The notes under the pieces: generated by a model
Seen by the model: only the letters and a program-made list of their open reading frames with translations
Database searches by the model: none
Told to the model about the DNA's origin: nothing
Position numbers and translations under genes: made by a program
Shown here: positions 1 to 12,500 of the stretch, piece by piece
Layout: the number at the start of each line of letters is the position of its first letter
Numbering within the stretch: position 1 is the first letter of the stretch
Assembly: GCF_033807715.1 (NCBI RefSeq)
Contig: NC_084599.1
Span: forward strand, 15,350,625-15,414,624
Reading direction: 5' to 3'
Length of the DNA: 64,000 bases
Source of the DNA: Cololabis saira
Taxonomy: Eukaryota; Chordata; Actinopteri; Beloniformes; Belonidae

Positions 1-332
1 TGGAATTTCTTTATTACTCTCTCCAGCTTCTTAAGCTCTGCTTTGTATTATCTGTGCCGTTAGGGCCCTTTTGTGGTGATTCCTGCGTCCCGTTCACACA
101 TTAACCCCAATCTGTGAACCGCCACTTAGGGAACATCAAATTTACATCCCTCAACCGCACAGTCTTCTGTTGACTAACAGCTAAATTCTCGTAAAAACAC
201 ATGCTGCGTTATAATGAATCTCTGAGCTCCAGTTTTAACGCGGACTGCGTGGAGCCTGCATAGCTCAGCAGCAGGGGAACCGCAGCTTTCTGCAGCACAA
301 GCCCAGCCAACGGGCAAACCCTGACTGAAAAG

Positions 333-985
333 TAGGAATGTGCGATATTTTACCGTTCACGATAAACCGTCAAAAAAATTCCCCACGGTAAGAATTTATC
401 ATCTCCCGGTAAAAACGATAAACTCCCGTTGATGACGTTTTTGTGTAAAGCTGATTTATGGTTCTGCGTTAAATCCACGCACAACGTACGGGAGGAAGGA
501 AGGAAGGAAGGAAGGAAGGAAGGAAGGAAGGAAGGAAGGAAGGAAGGAAGGAAGGAAGGAAGGAAAGGGGAGAAGGAAGGGAGAAAACAAGGAAAGGAGA
601 AAGGAAGGGAGAAAAGAGGAAGGGAAGAAGAAAGGAAGGGAAAAAAGAAGGAAGAAAGGAAGGAAGGAAGGAAGGAAGGAAGGAAGGAAGGAAGGAAGGA
701 AGGAAGGAAGGAAGGAAGGAAGGAAGGAAGGGAGAAAACAAGGAAAGGAGAAAGGAAGGGAGAAAAGAGGAAGGGAAGAAGAAAGGAAGGGAAAAAAGAA
801 GGAAGAAAGGAAGGAAGGAAGGAAGGAGGGAAGGAAGGAAGGAAGGAAGGAAGGAAGGAAGGAAGGAAGGAAGGAAGGAAGGAAGGAAGGAAGGAAGGAA
901 GGAAGGAAGGAAGGGAGAAAACAAGGAAAGGAGGAAGGAAGGGAGAAAAGAGGAAGGGAAGAAGGTAGGAAGGAAATGAGCCTGA

Positions 986-1017
<32 letters not shown>

Positions 1018-1025
1018 AATGAGCC

Positions 1026-1111
<86 letters not shown>

Positions 1112-1289
1112 CTAAATTCCTGTTGATGACGTTTCTGTGTAACAAACATGGCGGATCTGAGAGTGAGATAGATTTATAGTTGAAAAGGTGGAGTTGAATT
1201 GGTATTTTTTTATCGTCATTTTTATCGTTATCGGGATAAATTCCAGAAATTATCGTGATACATTTTTTAGTCCATACCGCCCATCCCTA
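333..1289. mobile_element. hAT-type non-autonomous element, family A copy 1, carrying a large purine tetranucleotide tract
   Basis: Ends TAGGAATGTGCGATATTTTACC and, inverted, TAGGGATGGGCGGTATGGAC. It is flanked by a perfect 8-bp target duplication CTGAAAAG at 325-332 and 1290-1297, the length made by hAT transposases. Subterminal parts are rich in ATCGT/ACGATAA motifs. The middle (about 490-1111) is a GGAA then GAAA repeat. The same family occurs at 8829 and 50746. Confidence 0.9.
490..1111. repeat. (GGAA)n then (GAAA)n microsatellite with higher-order structure
   Basis: Pure-purine tract within the hAT copy. It contains an interrupted module (with gggagaaaacaaggaaagg) repeated three times near 570, 730 and 915. 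At about 973 it switches through AAATGAGCCTGAAAGAAAG into a GAAA block. Long frames through it on both strands are artefacts of the repeat. Confidence 0.97.
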
Positions 1290-2215
1290 CTGAAAAGAGG
1301 GCCCTGACACAATACTGGGAAGTTCTCAAATTCAACAGCCTTCAGAGAGTTCAGCTTGGGACATCTCCAGGCATGGGTACTTTATAACCAACAGGGAGCA
1401 CAAATTGGCAGAGTTCCCTCTCAAAGACAGGGTGGAGCAAAGCGTAACCACCTGGTGTTTCAGGTTGAAGTGTGCTGCCATTTCCCAGGTGGTTGTGTTT
1501 TAAACAAACTGGTCCATACCTCACCAGGGCAACAAAGAGCAGCTCCACACCCACCGGTGTGTTTGCTCCAAGGCTGTTCCAGCTGTGAAATGAAAGGAGA
1601 AACAACAGGGCTGCGGCCAGGAACCAGAACATCAGCCGCGCTGCTACCAGTCAGGCTAATGAGACTAATAATCAACAATGAAACTTACAGCTTTACACCA
1701 CTAAAAAGCTTGTTTTCTACATTTCCTGCTTGTCTTTAAACGCTCATGGTTAGGAATTACATGTTTCCACATCCAACGCGGAGCAGTCACTGGCCTGAGC
1801 TGTTTAAAGCCCGGAGACCACCAGATCTGGAAAAATTATCTGGAAAAGTATTTGCCTCCTTTAATGTTTTCCTCGCTGAAGTAAAAGCTGCTTTGCGGCC
1901 CCGTGATCTGTTCTCTCCAGAGCAAAGGGAAGTAGGTTTGTAGCTCTATGAACATGGGACTCCTCACATGCTGAAACCATGAAGGAAAGAGGATGAAACT
2001 TAATATGGCAACCTGATATGAAGCGTTTTATACATATTATGCTGTCGACATTCACTTCATCTTGGGAATTAAGATCCCAATATTTATAGGAATTCATTGC
2101 AAGATAATACTTGCAGGATATGAATCAAGTGTGTGTATGTGTGTGTTTATGCATCAGGGGGGGGTTGTGTTTGCATACTTGAGGTTAATCAACATCTCGG
2201 CCCCAGGTTTCTTCT

Positions 2216-2850
2216 TAGGCCACGTTTACACGTAGCCGGGTATTTACAAAAACGGATATTTTCCCCTCTCCGTTTTCAAAAATATCCTCGTTTACACGGA
2301 CTCGCATGAAAACGCTGGTAACGTCATGCCAGCCAATCAGAATCCTGGAAAAAACATCAACAAATGACACGTGTAACTTCCAGTTAAGGCTGATTTATGG
2401 TTCCACGTTACACCAAGGCAGAGCCTACAGCGTAGGTTACGCAGCGACGCACACCGTACGGCGCGCATCGCCGCGTACCCTACGCCGTAGGCTCTGCGTC
2501 GATTTAACGCGGGACCATAAATCAGGCTTTACTTCCAAGACGGAACGAGAGTCTGAGAGAATTTAAAACAGGTAAAAAAAAAGAAAATATTGACGGTGGC
2601 CAAACAAATTGTAAACACAGGTCGCACTCATGACGCTGCTGGTGACGTTTCTGTCGCATAATGTGACGTAAATCTCCGTTTTCCTCAGTTTTCTCTGTTT
2701 AGACGCAAACTGAGTTTTTGAAAATCTCCACTTTGGCCGGAGTTTTTAGAAATGATCGTTTTTGGTGACTTTGACCTCCGTTTTCGTGTAAACGAACGGC
2801 CAAAACGCATGAAAACGCCTCCGTTTTTGCCCCGTGTAAACGGGGCCTTA
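2216..2850. mobile_element. DNA transposon remnant with GGCC..GTTTACACG ends, split by a fold-back element
   Basis: Left end TTAGGCCACGTTTACACG and right end, inverted, TTAAGGCCCCGTTTACACG form imperfect terminal inverted repeats. A target duplication is not clear. The interior is non-coding, with several CCGTTTTC motifs in direct and inverted orientation. A fold-back element (2384-2530) is inserted within it. Confidence 0.6.
2384..2530. mobile_element. Palindromic (fold-back) element, copy 1
   Basis: Begins TTAAGGCTGATTTATGGTTC and ends with the inverse (CCATAAATCAGGCTTT). The two arms, with CGCAGAGCCTACGGCGTAGG-type cores, pair along almost the whole 147 bp. Flanking ACTTCCAG (2376-2383) and ACTTCCAA (2531-2538) match at 7 of 8 positions, like a hAT-type duplication. 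Other copies are at 8944, 26312 and 59617. Confidence 0.75.
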
Positions 2851-3615
2851 AAGTTTGAAGTTTAACCTTCCACCCGGGTGCCAAAGTACTGTTCAAGTTT
2901 TACATGGATTGCAGGAGTTAATATAGTATAGAAACAAACAAACTAGTGGCAAAGATGAATCTTAAAGATGTAATTAATCCCAAAGTAAAGAGCCTGCTCC
3001 ACTTTCCCCAAGTCTCTCTTTCTACCCTCAGTTATCGCAAACTCGTGAGGTCATTTACTACAGGCTTACGCGGGCCACACGCAGCAGCTCTCATATTTCA
3101 AAACACCTCTAATTCCTCAGAAAATACCCCAGAAAAAGACTCCCTCTGCCAAGAGACTATGAAGTCACCACAGCCCGGGCCCTGAGTGACATGCTCTCAT
3201 TACGTAACCAGAAGCAGGAGCGAAAAAGCTCGCATGACATCAGCCCGGATGTGAGGAGGAGTTTGAACATGTGTACGGCACCTGGCACGTCGTCTGATCT
3301 CCCAGTGGCATGTCAGCAGGTTATCAATAACAAGCTGACAGCTCATTATCAGCTGACCCGTCACCTGCGGGAGATTGATGATTCAAGATCACACCCCCCC
3401 CTGCACATGAAAGCCCCCTTTACTGAGAGAAAACTATGGTCTTTTTTTAATCCGCTGCACCTCCATACATGCAGACTTTCCGTTGCACGACTCCTGCAGC
3501 TTCAGATAAAACCCTGAGTAGGTGATCCCTCTTGAACTCAATACAGTGGACTCTGAGCGCGCTGCTATTGGCCAGAGGTGCGTGGTCTGGTAGCCAATGG
3601 TGTTGCTCTGCATTG

Positions 3616-3619
<4 letters not shown>

Positions 3620-3666
<47 letters not shown>
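3620..3666. repeat. (TG)n microsatellite
   Basis: About 23 uninterrupted GT units. Confidence 0.98.
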
Positions 3667-3670
<4 letters not shown>

Positions 3671-4744
3671 AGCCCCCTTCATCCCTCCGCTGTGGTATGT
3701 GTGTGTGAGGGGGAGCAGAGCGGAGAGGAGGCCCGACCTCAATACTAAAACCAACCAAGCAAGATGATTTCATTGTCTTCTTCTTTTAGTTACACGTACC
3801 CAGTTATGGACATAATCTGCTCAGTGCAGACCCCCCCCCCCCCTCTTTCTCTCTCTCACACATCCCACCCTCACTTTCACTACTAAACTGTCCGGCCCAC
3901 AGTCTGCATGTGAGCACCTAACCCCAACACACTGTGATTGTATCTCACTTGTAGGGAACTATTCTCCTACGGCAGCATTAGAGTTCAGCGTACAGATGCA
4001 TCTGTACATGATGCATCTTCATCTGTGCAAATACTGGGGCATATAAATACAAATAGGCAGCTTTAGCTCACCCTGCCCGGCAACAACGGCTGTGTGGATT
4101 TAAAAAAGCTCCGGTCCGAGCTGCACACCTAATCCTGACCGGAGTTTCGCCTGGCTTCTCCACTCCATGAAACCTCCTGAAACTCTTGAGAGGGAGCAAC
4201 CTTACAGACCAAAGCTACGGGCAGGTCCTCTTTAAAGTAGCAGCTAGGACAATCTGGGCACAATTACACCCACTTTACTTTGGTAATAAGTGTTTTTTAA
4301 AAGGACAGATGTAATTTGGACTGACCTTCCAGCTCGGTATGATTGCTGAAGTCTGCTGGAACCTCACTGATTGTTTACCCACTGTAAAACCCACTGTTTA
4401 AACTCTCTGGGTGGATCACATTACAGCGCCGCTCTGGTTTCCCTGCAACGCGCTGCACACCCCTCACGTCCACTCACGTTTATTTATCAATTCATCAAAT
4501 GTCCCTGGATAGATCTGAAATATACCCTAAATGCTATGGATCGAATATATCCCTGACTGCAATCATCTCAATCAATCCACAAAACAATCGTTGAAGAGGA
4601 ATAAAACACTGTCGTAGGATCAGAGAGACTGACTTACCTATGAAATAATTCACTGATAAACTTTATTTTCTTATTCCTGTATATTTTCCAAGAAATTAGA
4701 AAATTGGTTCCTATTATTCCATAGACCAAACAATCGTTCATATA

Positions 4745-5100
4745 CCCAGCCTTTTCCTTTTATGCACCGCAAGCTTGGAATGAGCTACAACACAAACTCA
4801 ACCTTAAATATTTACCCTCTCTCAACATGTTCAAACACATGTTAAAATCAGTTTTTACAGAACAATGTCATTGTTTTTAATCAAGTGTCATTTTTGTCAT
4901 GAATTCTTTTTAGCTTTCTGATCCTTGTATGTTTTATGTTTGTTTTTTGTTTTGATATTTTTTTTTAATTTTTTGTAAAGTTACTTGTCCTTGTATGTAT
5001 TTTCTTTTATATGAAACTGAATTTATTTTTTGCTGCTATCTTGACCAGGACTCCCTGGCAGAAGAGATATTGCAATGGGACTTTCCTGAGTAAGTAAAGG

Positions 5101-5130
<30 letters not shown>
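4745..5130 (+). mobile_element. 5'-truncated LINE tail with poly(A) and 13-bp target duplication
   Basis: Frame starting near 4763 encodes YAPQAWNELQHKLN then LPSLNMFKHMLKS, the C-terminus of a fish LINE reverse-transcriptase ORF, followed by stop, a 3' UTR with GGACTCCCTGGCAGAAGAGA and CAATGGGACTTTCC motifs, and a tail of about 27 A. The 13-bp sequence AATCGTTCATATA occurs directly before (4732-4744) and after (5131-5143), the signature of target-primed reverse transcription. Confidence 0.85.
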
Positions 5131-5134
<4 letters not shown>

Positions 5135-5135
5135 G

Positions 5136-5313
<178 letters not shown>

Positions 5314-7062
5314 CTTGAAGCAAGTGTCTCAAATTCTCCAGGGGGATGGCAGGTAATAACAGTTTAACATCTGTATTGTTTCCATAGCTGGTCATTTGTT
5401 CAAGGTGTCCTAAAAGCTCCACCTTCCCATGCACCAACACAGCAACATGTGGCCAGGTGTCTTAAAGTTTTCCATTCAGTTCCTAACTAAAGCCCCGAGT
5501 TAAAAACAGAAATGGAAAGCCTGACGTAAACAGGAAGGTTTTACCAAACTAAAGCATTAGTCGGTCTTCTTTTAAATGCAGTGAAAGGAGAAAAGTGGAG
5601 CCGGGGGAGGCAGCAGGGGGAGGGTTAGGGGGCCGTCCGTGGAGTCTTTTCTCCACATGTGAAGGACCCCAGACTCAGCAGCCAACACTCAGCTATGCAC
5701 GGCTGCCGGCTCCTCCCATCTAAATGAGCTTTTATCTGGCCAAGCGACTCATTGGTTTGTTTGTGTGGCTTCTTCTTCAAGCCCACTAAAAACTATCCCC
5801 AGGCTTCACTAATTGCAACTGTAAATGAATCTCTTAATTTCTCGGTTTCAGAGAGTCAAAACATCGTCAGAGGCTCTGTAATCTGCCCTCCGATGCTGAG
5901 GATATTCACACTCTCCCTGACAAACAAGCACAGGAATAACTGTGCAAACATTCAATATTTGATAACTGGCAAACTGGCCTCTCCTCGGGCTCCACCGCGC
6001 TGGCCTTCTTGTGTGGTCAGTGCCTGCAGGAATGCGAGAGCACTGAAGAGCCAACAATGCTTTTAGAGCCTGCAAAGCTTGTACACAAGTGGCTTGTGTA
6101 CAAGCTCCAAGAAGAAGCTCAATAAGACGAGCGATTTTAAATTGGCTCATGCTTCAAAGGGGGGCAAAGTCAGGCCAGAGTGACGGCAGAAAAGGAGAGG
6201 AAAGATACATTTGCACGAAGAAGAAAAAACTCAGGCAAAACTTCTACGGTATATTTCTCCCACTTCTCTGTCTGAGCTGAAGAGGCGATTCCCCCGCCCG
6301 AATGACTGGCTTTGCAGAGTGTGGGAATGATCTCGAGGAGTGACTGTGATTAGTTTGGCTCCACTGGTCATGTAATCACAGCAGGGTGAACCTGGCCCCA
6401 CGGGAACGAGGACGAGGGAGTCAGAGATGCAGGGAGACGGGGAGCTGAGCGCTGAAGGGCTGATCATGTGAGACAGGCACGGGAGGGAGAGCCCAGCGAA
6501 CAACCACGGTAATTTGGTTTCCGCAGTCTGACATTGATTTCTAAGATGGTAATCACATCAAGTTTTGGAGCCGAGGCAGAGTGACATCAGCGCGGGCTTA
6601 TCCCGCCCTGGCAGGCTTCACTGGAAATCCAACAGCAACGCAAAAGTATGCAGGTCCAAAGCCGTGCTGCGGCTATGCAGACCCTCTAATCACGAACAAG
6701 AGGATTGGGAGGTATCAGTCATATGCTGAGGGTGTTAAAAAGAAGCACGCTCAGAGCTGAAAGATCAGACCAGCGCTGCTGATGCCCATCCCGGCTATTA
6801 AGAGCTGAGGTTACTCCTGCGGGGATGCATCAGAAATAAGCTCCGGGATCACTGAAGAAAAAGTTCAACATTTTGGCTGAGATGTTTGGTTTGCGTAATC
6901 CGCACAGACGGTGTTGTTTATTGGGGGATTATGTGTGGGACTACTTCCTGGATGGCCACATCCTAAAGTGTTGCTGTCACTGAGGGTTTATCCAGAAGCC
7001 AGTGAGAAATCCAGGAAGCTGCGAGTTTTAATATTCTCATAAGTGAACTTCATGGTCACCGG

Positions 7063-7697
7063 TAGGGCTGGGCGATATGGACATATCTCGTCATATCTCG
7101 ATATTTTCTAGCTAAATGGCGATACTCGATATATATCTCGATATTTTTTCTGTGCCTTAATTGGGGTTTCCCCCAAAGCATTATAGCATAGCATCTCTGT
7201 TAGCTTCATTTTTTTCTGAGGCAAACCCTTAAAAAAACAGTCAGTTTTAATATAAAGCCTCGTGCCAAATGTCACACAGGTTCCTTTATTAACAGAGGTC
7301 TGCACAATATCAAAATGTATAAAACAAATGAAATAAAAATAAACTGCCTGCATATATAGAATAAAAATGCTTCTTGAATAAAATCAAACAAATATCCCTT
7401 TCCTGCATAACAATTAAATTAAAATACACTGTGCAATTAATACAATGTAGACAGTAACAGGCAGACTTTTCCACTGAGGTTGACAGTTGTGCAAATAACA
7501 AAACATTTGTGCAAATCTCAAATAAAACATTCAAGTCAATTTGTCACAAAATAAGCTATATCGAAATCATAAAAAAAAATAAAAATAAAAAAATAAATCT
7601 TTTTTTAAAAATCGATATAAACGATATTGTCTCGTACCATATCGTGTTTGAAAATATATCGATATATATTAAAATCTCGATATATCGCCCAGCCCTA
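7063..7697. mobile_element. hAT-type element, family B copy 1 (TAGGGCTGGGCGATAT ends)
   Basis: Terminal inverted repeats TAGGGCTGGGCGATATGG / ATATATCGCCCAGCCCTA. Flanks GTCACCGG (7055-7062) and GTCACCGC (7698-7705), 7 of 8 identical. Interior is A/T-rich with TCGATATATATCGAT-type motifs near both ends. A minus-strand frame inside (7108-7353) is shared with copy 2, but I cannot assign it to a transposase. Confidence 0.9.
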
Positions 7698-8639
7698 GTC
7701 ACCGCTTGAAGGACTTTCTTCCCCTTCAGCTCTGAGAATCTCCCGTAACCCCGCCAGCTGCTGCTTGACGTAGGCGCAGCTTCTCTGTGCACACAGGAAG
7801 GTTTAGTATTTTCATCTCTCTAAAAATAAAAGTAAACAAGTGTAACACCCGGACTGGAAAAGTCCCGAATATGTGCCGTCTGAGCCCGTCTGAGTCGGCA
7901 CATATTTGAATGAAAATATATGATTACACGGCCGGCCGGGTCAGTGGCACCCAACCACGAGCGCCAGATGTCACCGGCACCAGGGTGGGCGGAGCTTGTG
8001 ACCAGGAATGAATACTAATGAGAAAAATACAGCTCTCCAGCGGGCCGCCGACCGACTTCAAAGGGACAGAAGTGTGCCAGCTAACGCGGGCTTCCTTTTA
8101 CGCAGCAGATTAGGGGCGAGCTGCGTCCCAGATTTCACAGATCTGTCTGAGGTCAGGTATGTACCCCATTTGTTGTTTTTTTTTTAAATTTGCATATAAT
8201 AAACAGTACAATGCACCTCAAAATGCTGCTGCAGTTTGTCATGTCACAGGGAGGGAGGGGAGGAGGACACAACCACAACGTGGAACATGCAAATAAATAG
8301 GAATAAAAAAACATGACTCTTCTTTCACTACTTTTTCCCTTCAGGTTCGTTTCATTTGTCAATATATAGTACAATCAAGTTTAGATGTCAGGACAGCAGC
8401 ACATGTAAAACACCTAAAGGTGGTGCACGGGTAGTTTAATGTTTGGAAAGAGGCAAAATAAAAAAAATTAAATAATTACAGGTAATGGTAAAAGATGATT
8501 CCAATGATTAGTTGGTCCAAAAGCAGAATTCATGAGGAGCAAAGTGAGGGGTTAGTGTCAGGATCAGACTGACACCCTCAGCAACTTGGCTAAATCTGCT
8601 GGATATTAACAAAAGACAGAGACTCCAACAGTTAGTCTA

Positions 8640-8828
8640 TCTACAGCAGGTCACTTCTGTGATGGCAGCATTTGTGCAGAAAAGGAGAGTGAGATTTTAG
8701 AGCAACATATGCCGTCTTCTAGGGCACATCTGTTGCAGGGACCTCCGTGCATTTCTCAACAAGACGATGCAAAAACCACCTTCTGCGCACATTGCAAAGA
8801 CATGACTGAGGATGAAGAGGGTACTGGT
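8640..8828 (+). mobile_element. Tc1-like transposase relic, left part (interrupted by a hAT copy)
   Basis: Sequence around GAGATTTTAGAGCAACATATGCC then CTTCTAGGGCACATCTG..CAGGG..CC..TGC..TTTC.CAACAAGACGATGC is a decayed Tc1/mariner-superfamily transposase region (EQHM, then QQDDA-like). It breaks at 8828 and resumes at 9512 (AGTCCAGACCTGCCC), so the hAT copy landed within it. Frame is broken; pseudogene. Confidence 0.65.
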
Positions 8829-8943
8829 TAGGAATGGGCGATATTTTACCGTTCACGGTATACCGTCCAAAAAATTCCCCACGGTAAGAATTTGTCATCT
8901 CGCGATAAAAACGATAAATTCCCATTGATGACGTTTTTGTGTA

Positions 8944-9047
8944 AAGCTGATTTATGGTTCTGTGTTAAATCGACGCAGAGCTTACGGCGTAAGGTGCACG
9001 TCGCCGCGTAACCTACGCCGTAGGCTCTGAACCATAAATCAGCCTTA
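8944..9047. mobile_element. Palindromic (fold-back) element, copy 2, nested within hAT family A
   Basis: Arms AAGCTGATTTATGGTTC and (inverted) GAACCATAAATCAGCCTT around CGCAGAG / GTAGGCTCTG cores. Nested at the position where the other two family A copies keep only the left arm. Confidence 0.8.
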
Positions 9048-9116
9048 ACAAACAGGGCAGAATGTGGATCTGAGAGCGAGGAGCTCGTTGTTAAACGAGG
9101 CTCCAGCTCCAGCTCT

Positions 9117-9222
9117 GGAACAAGTTTGGATTTAAAAAGAGTGACGAGGAGCAAACATCATCTATTACATGCAGAGTCTGCAAAAAAAACAGTGAGTGCA
9201 AAGGATGGCAATACAAGTAATT
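9117..9222 (+). pseudogene. BED zinc-finger fragment of a hAT transposase
   Basis: From the TGG at 9117 the plus strand reads WNKFGFKKSDEEQTSS then ITCRVCKK; after a one-base shift in the A run at about 9181 it continues TVSAKDGNTSNL. W..F, CxxC and K-DGNTSNL are the landmarks of BED fingers at the start of ZBED/hAT transposases. The His pair and catalytic domain are absent. It is a relic of the autonomous parent of family A. Confidence 0.75.
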
Positions 9223-9511
9223 TATTATATATTTTACATGATATATTATTATATATAACATATTATTATAACAGCTGCTGCTGAGGTCTCCACCAGAGTG
9301 GTGTAATAATTGGTGTAGTTTAGTAGCATTTAGTATTCTTTTAAAGCAGTGTTTTGGGGGCTCCAAAGACTGAATGCGGTGATAGATTTATAGTTAATAG
9401 TTGGAGTTGAATTGGTATTTTTTTTATCGTAATTTTTATCGTTATCGGGATAAATGCCAGAAATTATCGTGATACATTTTTTAGTCCATACCGCCCATTC
9501 CTAGTACTGGT

Positions 9512-9560
9512 GCTGTATTTATAGTCCAGACCTGCCCAGGAGAGAGTCTGTGGAGAACTC
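9512..9560 (+). mobile_element. Tc1-like transposase relic, right part
   Basis: GTGCTGTATTTATAGTCCAGACCTGCCC corresponds to the W-P-x-C-S-P-D-L segment near the third catalytic residue of Tc1-type transposases. Continuation of the relic at 8640-8828 after removal of the hAT copy. Confidence 0.55.
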
Positions 9561-12500
9561 AGGTGAGTGTTGCACACCTTAACACTTTCTCTGATCTGAG
9601 GTTACATTTTTTGTGTATACTGTTTATATGGCTCATATATGTATGACCCCTGTGAAATATTAGGAGAAGTGTTATAAGCTGATTTCGAGCTTAGAAGCAA
9701 AGGTAAGAAGAGAGAGATGCTCACCAGCTTCCCAAATGCTCATTTTGAATATTAACTGTTGAAGAAATACCACAAATATGTGGAAATGCTGATGAAAAAC
9801 AAACAGTAATCTTTCACGTATTCAGCAATAACGAGTAATAAGGAGAATTAGTAGTCTAATCCTCCACATGCCTCCCTTCATTCTCCCCGTCTGAGAGAGA
9901 GAGAGAGAGGGCGTAGCCTGGAGCGACTGCGCTCCGGTGGCAGCTGGTGGGTCACGGTGGCGTTTGCCTGATATAACCCATGACTTGATTTCTTAAACAA
10001 GCCTCCATCTGATATGTGTGTGTATGTTTTGATGGCGAATCTCAAGTGAATATAAGAGCAAGGGGTAATCAGGGTCTCCCCGTGTCCCCCTGAAGTCCCT
10101 CCACGGTTTGTTTGTGGAAGGAAATGAGGTCTCAGTGGATCCTGGGTTTAAGCTTGTCAGTCTGTTCGGCGTGAAAACGGCACATTTGTGGCGCGACCTC
10201 TGACAAAGACCATGAGCAGAACAGCAGAAACACACTACCCACTTCCTCCTTTCGGTTACTTTGTAACCCCAAAGAAAGTGGAGGTCCAGATGGGCAGCGG
10301 GCATGTGCACTGGGAAGAATGCACCTCTGTCATTCCTGCAGTTCTTCCCCGGGGGCTTTGGGAATGTCAAGACTGTAAAGTTGCTCTCTTCTGATTCTTT
10401 TAGACTTGCTCTGATGAGCATGACCAAGGGAAGCCATGTGGCGTGAAAACATAGGCCAATGAAAGTAAGTAAAAAAATATGGAGACCTCCCCCACCAAAA
10501 AAAAAAAGAAATTACATAAGGCATTTTTGTTATTTATTGAAGCCCAGAGTAATAAGAAACAGATTAAAAAACACAACATAAACATAATCCAAGGGTTTAT
10601 TCTAACATTATGCAAATGTACTGTGACTTGTTATCCTGCAGCTCTGAAAGCTGGAAATAACAACAACCTGATCTTAAGAGGCCAGTTCACGCCAGACAGA
10701 CACTGGACACTGGACCAGCTTCAGATTTTAAAAGTTAAATGTGGAACACTTGGGCCAGAAGCCCGGCCACTGCTTTGACATCCCATCATAAACGCTCTGT
10801 CTGCTGTGAAGAGCGGCTGAAAAACCTCTTTGTCTCAGCAATCAGGATCGATGTCACAGACGTGTTTCCGTGCCGATCTGGACAACCTGATAGCAAAGCC
10901 AACAAGCACACTGTCGCCACTTGCAGTTGCTTATTAAATCCACAAAAACACCCCCGGGTAATGCCGCACCAATAAACGGATTAATCATTGAACTCCACTT
11001 TCATGGCCATTGATATATGATAAACAAATGTCCTTCAACAGATGAGAAGAGTTGACTTTGCATGAAAGTCAACTCACCAATTTTCCTTTGAGTTTGAAGA
11101 AGTGTGTATTCCTCCATGTGTTGACACAAATGAGGCTGTAAAACATGCTGTAAACCCATTACCCTGCAACCAGATGAAATATTATCTTCAATGGCTCCGT
11201 GAGGCTGGAGGTGATTGACGAAGAGTGACCCGAGACTGTGTAATAAACACATTCCCTGCATCCGGGTTTCATGGCAACAAGTCAGTTTCTTGCTGCCATG
11301 GTAACACAGTCATACCAAGCTAAGTATACCAGGTCAGCTTTCTTATTTATGTTCACCCAAAGAAGAAATACTATCCATTAAAGCCTCTTGCAGACGTCCA
11401 GAGACAAACTGGCATCTCTTTGTGCGTCAAATGTTCGGCTAAAAACCGTCTCGCAGATCAAAACAGCTTTTCATTGGCTCAATCACAACCCGGTGCACAC
11501 AAATCTTGCAATGAGCTGCAGTCATTTTTTCTTATGTGGCTTTTATTCATGACTGAGGTGTTTCAAAAACAAGATGTCAACAAGATCAGAGCTTTTTTGA
11601 ATTGGCTCCGATTTGCTGAGGCAAAGATGTCTGATGGGAGCCAAAAGTAGTTCCTATCAAGCAAATACCCATAATCCGCCTCACTGGCCGCGAACAAGCG
11701 CAAAGCTGACGTCTTAAAATCAGATGCAGGTAAAAAGTTGAAAAATAATCAACGCAGTCTTGTGAAAGTGTCTGACAGACACAGTGAAACACAGTCTGGT
11801 CAAACTCAAGCAGAAAGATGGCTTTGTTGATACCACTTATTAATATTTGTTTGTTTTTTTTCACTTGCGTTCAGTTCTATTTTCCCCTGAAGCACCTTTG
11901 AGATCTCTGCTTCTTTCCACAAATGATGACACCTGGTCCTAATAAAACTGCATTTCCAAAACGCCACTGACGTGTATATTTTCACAATGGGCAGCCACGG
12001 TGTGAGTCATCCCCCTGACCCGGGGTCAGTTCCATCACCACCGGGCACAAAGGCCTGCGCTCAACATATCCATTTCACAGATGGAGAACGAGGACGCAGC
12101 TGCCCGGGCCCTTTCAAAAAAGAAGCCCAGTATAGTTCTCTCTTATTGGCATGACTGGCCGCTCATGACATCACCGGGGAGGCATGTGTTCCTGCGTGCC
12201 GCTACAGCGACAGCAAAAACGACACTGTTGTTTGTCGCGAGGAGCCTGGAGCCTCAAGCAAAGAAGTTGCTGAGGCGGGACGCGCGCTGAGGCGGGGATG
12301 AATGTTGTATTTATCTTTAAATGCATTCAGAAATGTTGATGGCTCTATGAGTCTGAGTCACGTTAGAGTGAGGACTTGACTTTGCATGTTGGGCAGCATG
12401 ATATGATCACAAGGCAGAAAAAGCCTCAGTCAAACAGGCTTTTGCACAAGAAATTACCATATTTCACTTTTCATCGGTTGTCAGCTTGAGGGTCTCGCTC

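Larger units (their letters stand above)
8829..9503. mobile_element. hAT-type element, family A copy 2, with BED zinc-finger remnant
   Basis: Ends TAGGAATGGGCGATATTTTACC and, inverted, TAGGAATGGGCGGTATGGAC. Perfect 8-bp target duplication GTACTGGT at 8821-8828 and 9504-9511. It contains a fold-back element (8944-9047) instead of the purine tract of copies 1 and 3. Between about 9115 and 9220 it holds a plus-strand fragment similar to the N-terminal BED finger of hAT transposases. Confidence 0.92.

Noticed and set aside
429..1179. Long open frames on both strands (up to 229 codons) rich in Lys/Gly/Glu/Arg or Phe/Leu/Ser/Pro
   Set aside because: They are translations of the GGAA/GAAA microsatellite inside a hAT element; every frame is open because the repeat lacks stop codons.
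3434..3773. Minus-strand frames with His-Thr runs
   Set aside because: Translation of a (TG)n microsatellite.
7108..7353. Minus-strand frame shared between the two family B hAT copies (7108-7353 and 53319-53639)
   Set aside because: Shared because the elements are copies of one another; no transposase motif seen and the frame differs at its ends.
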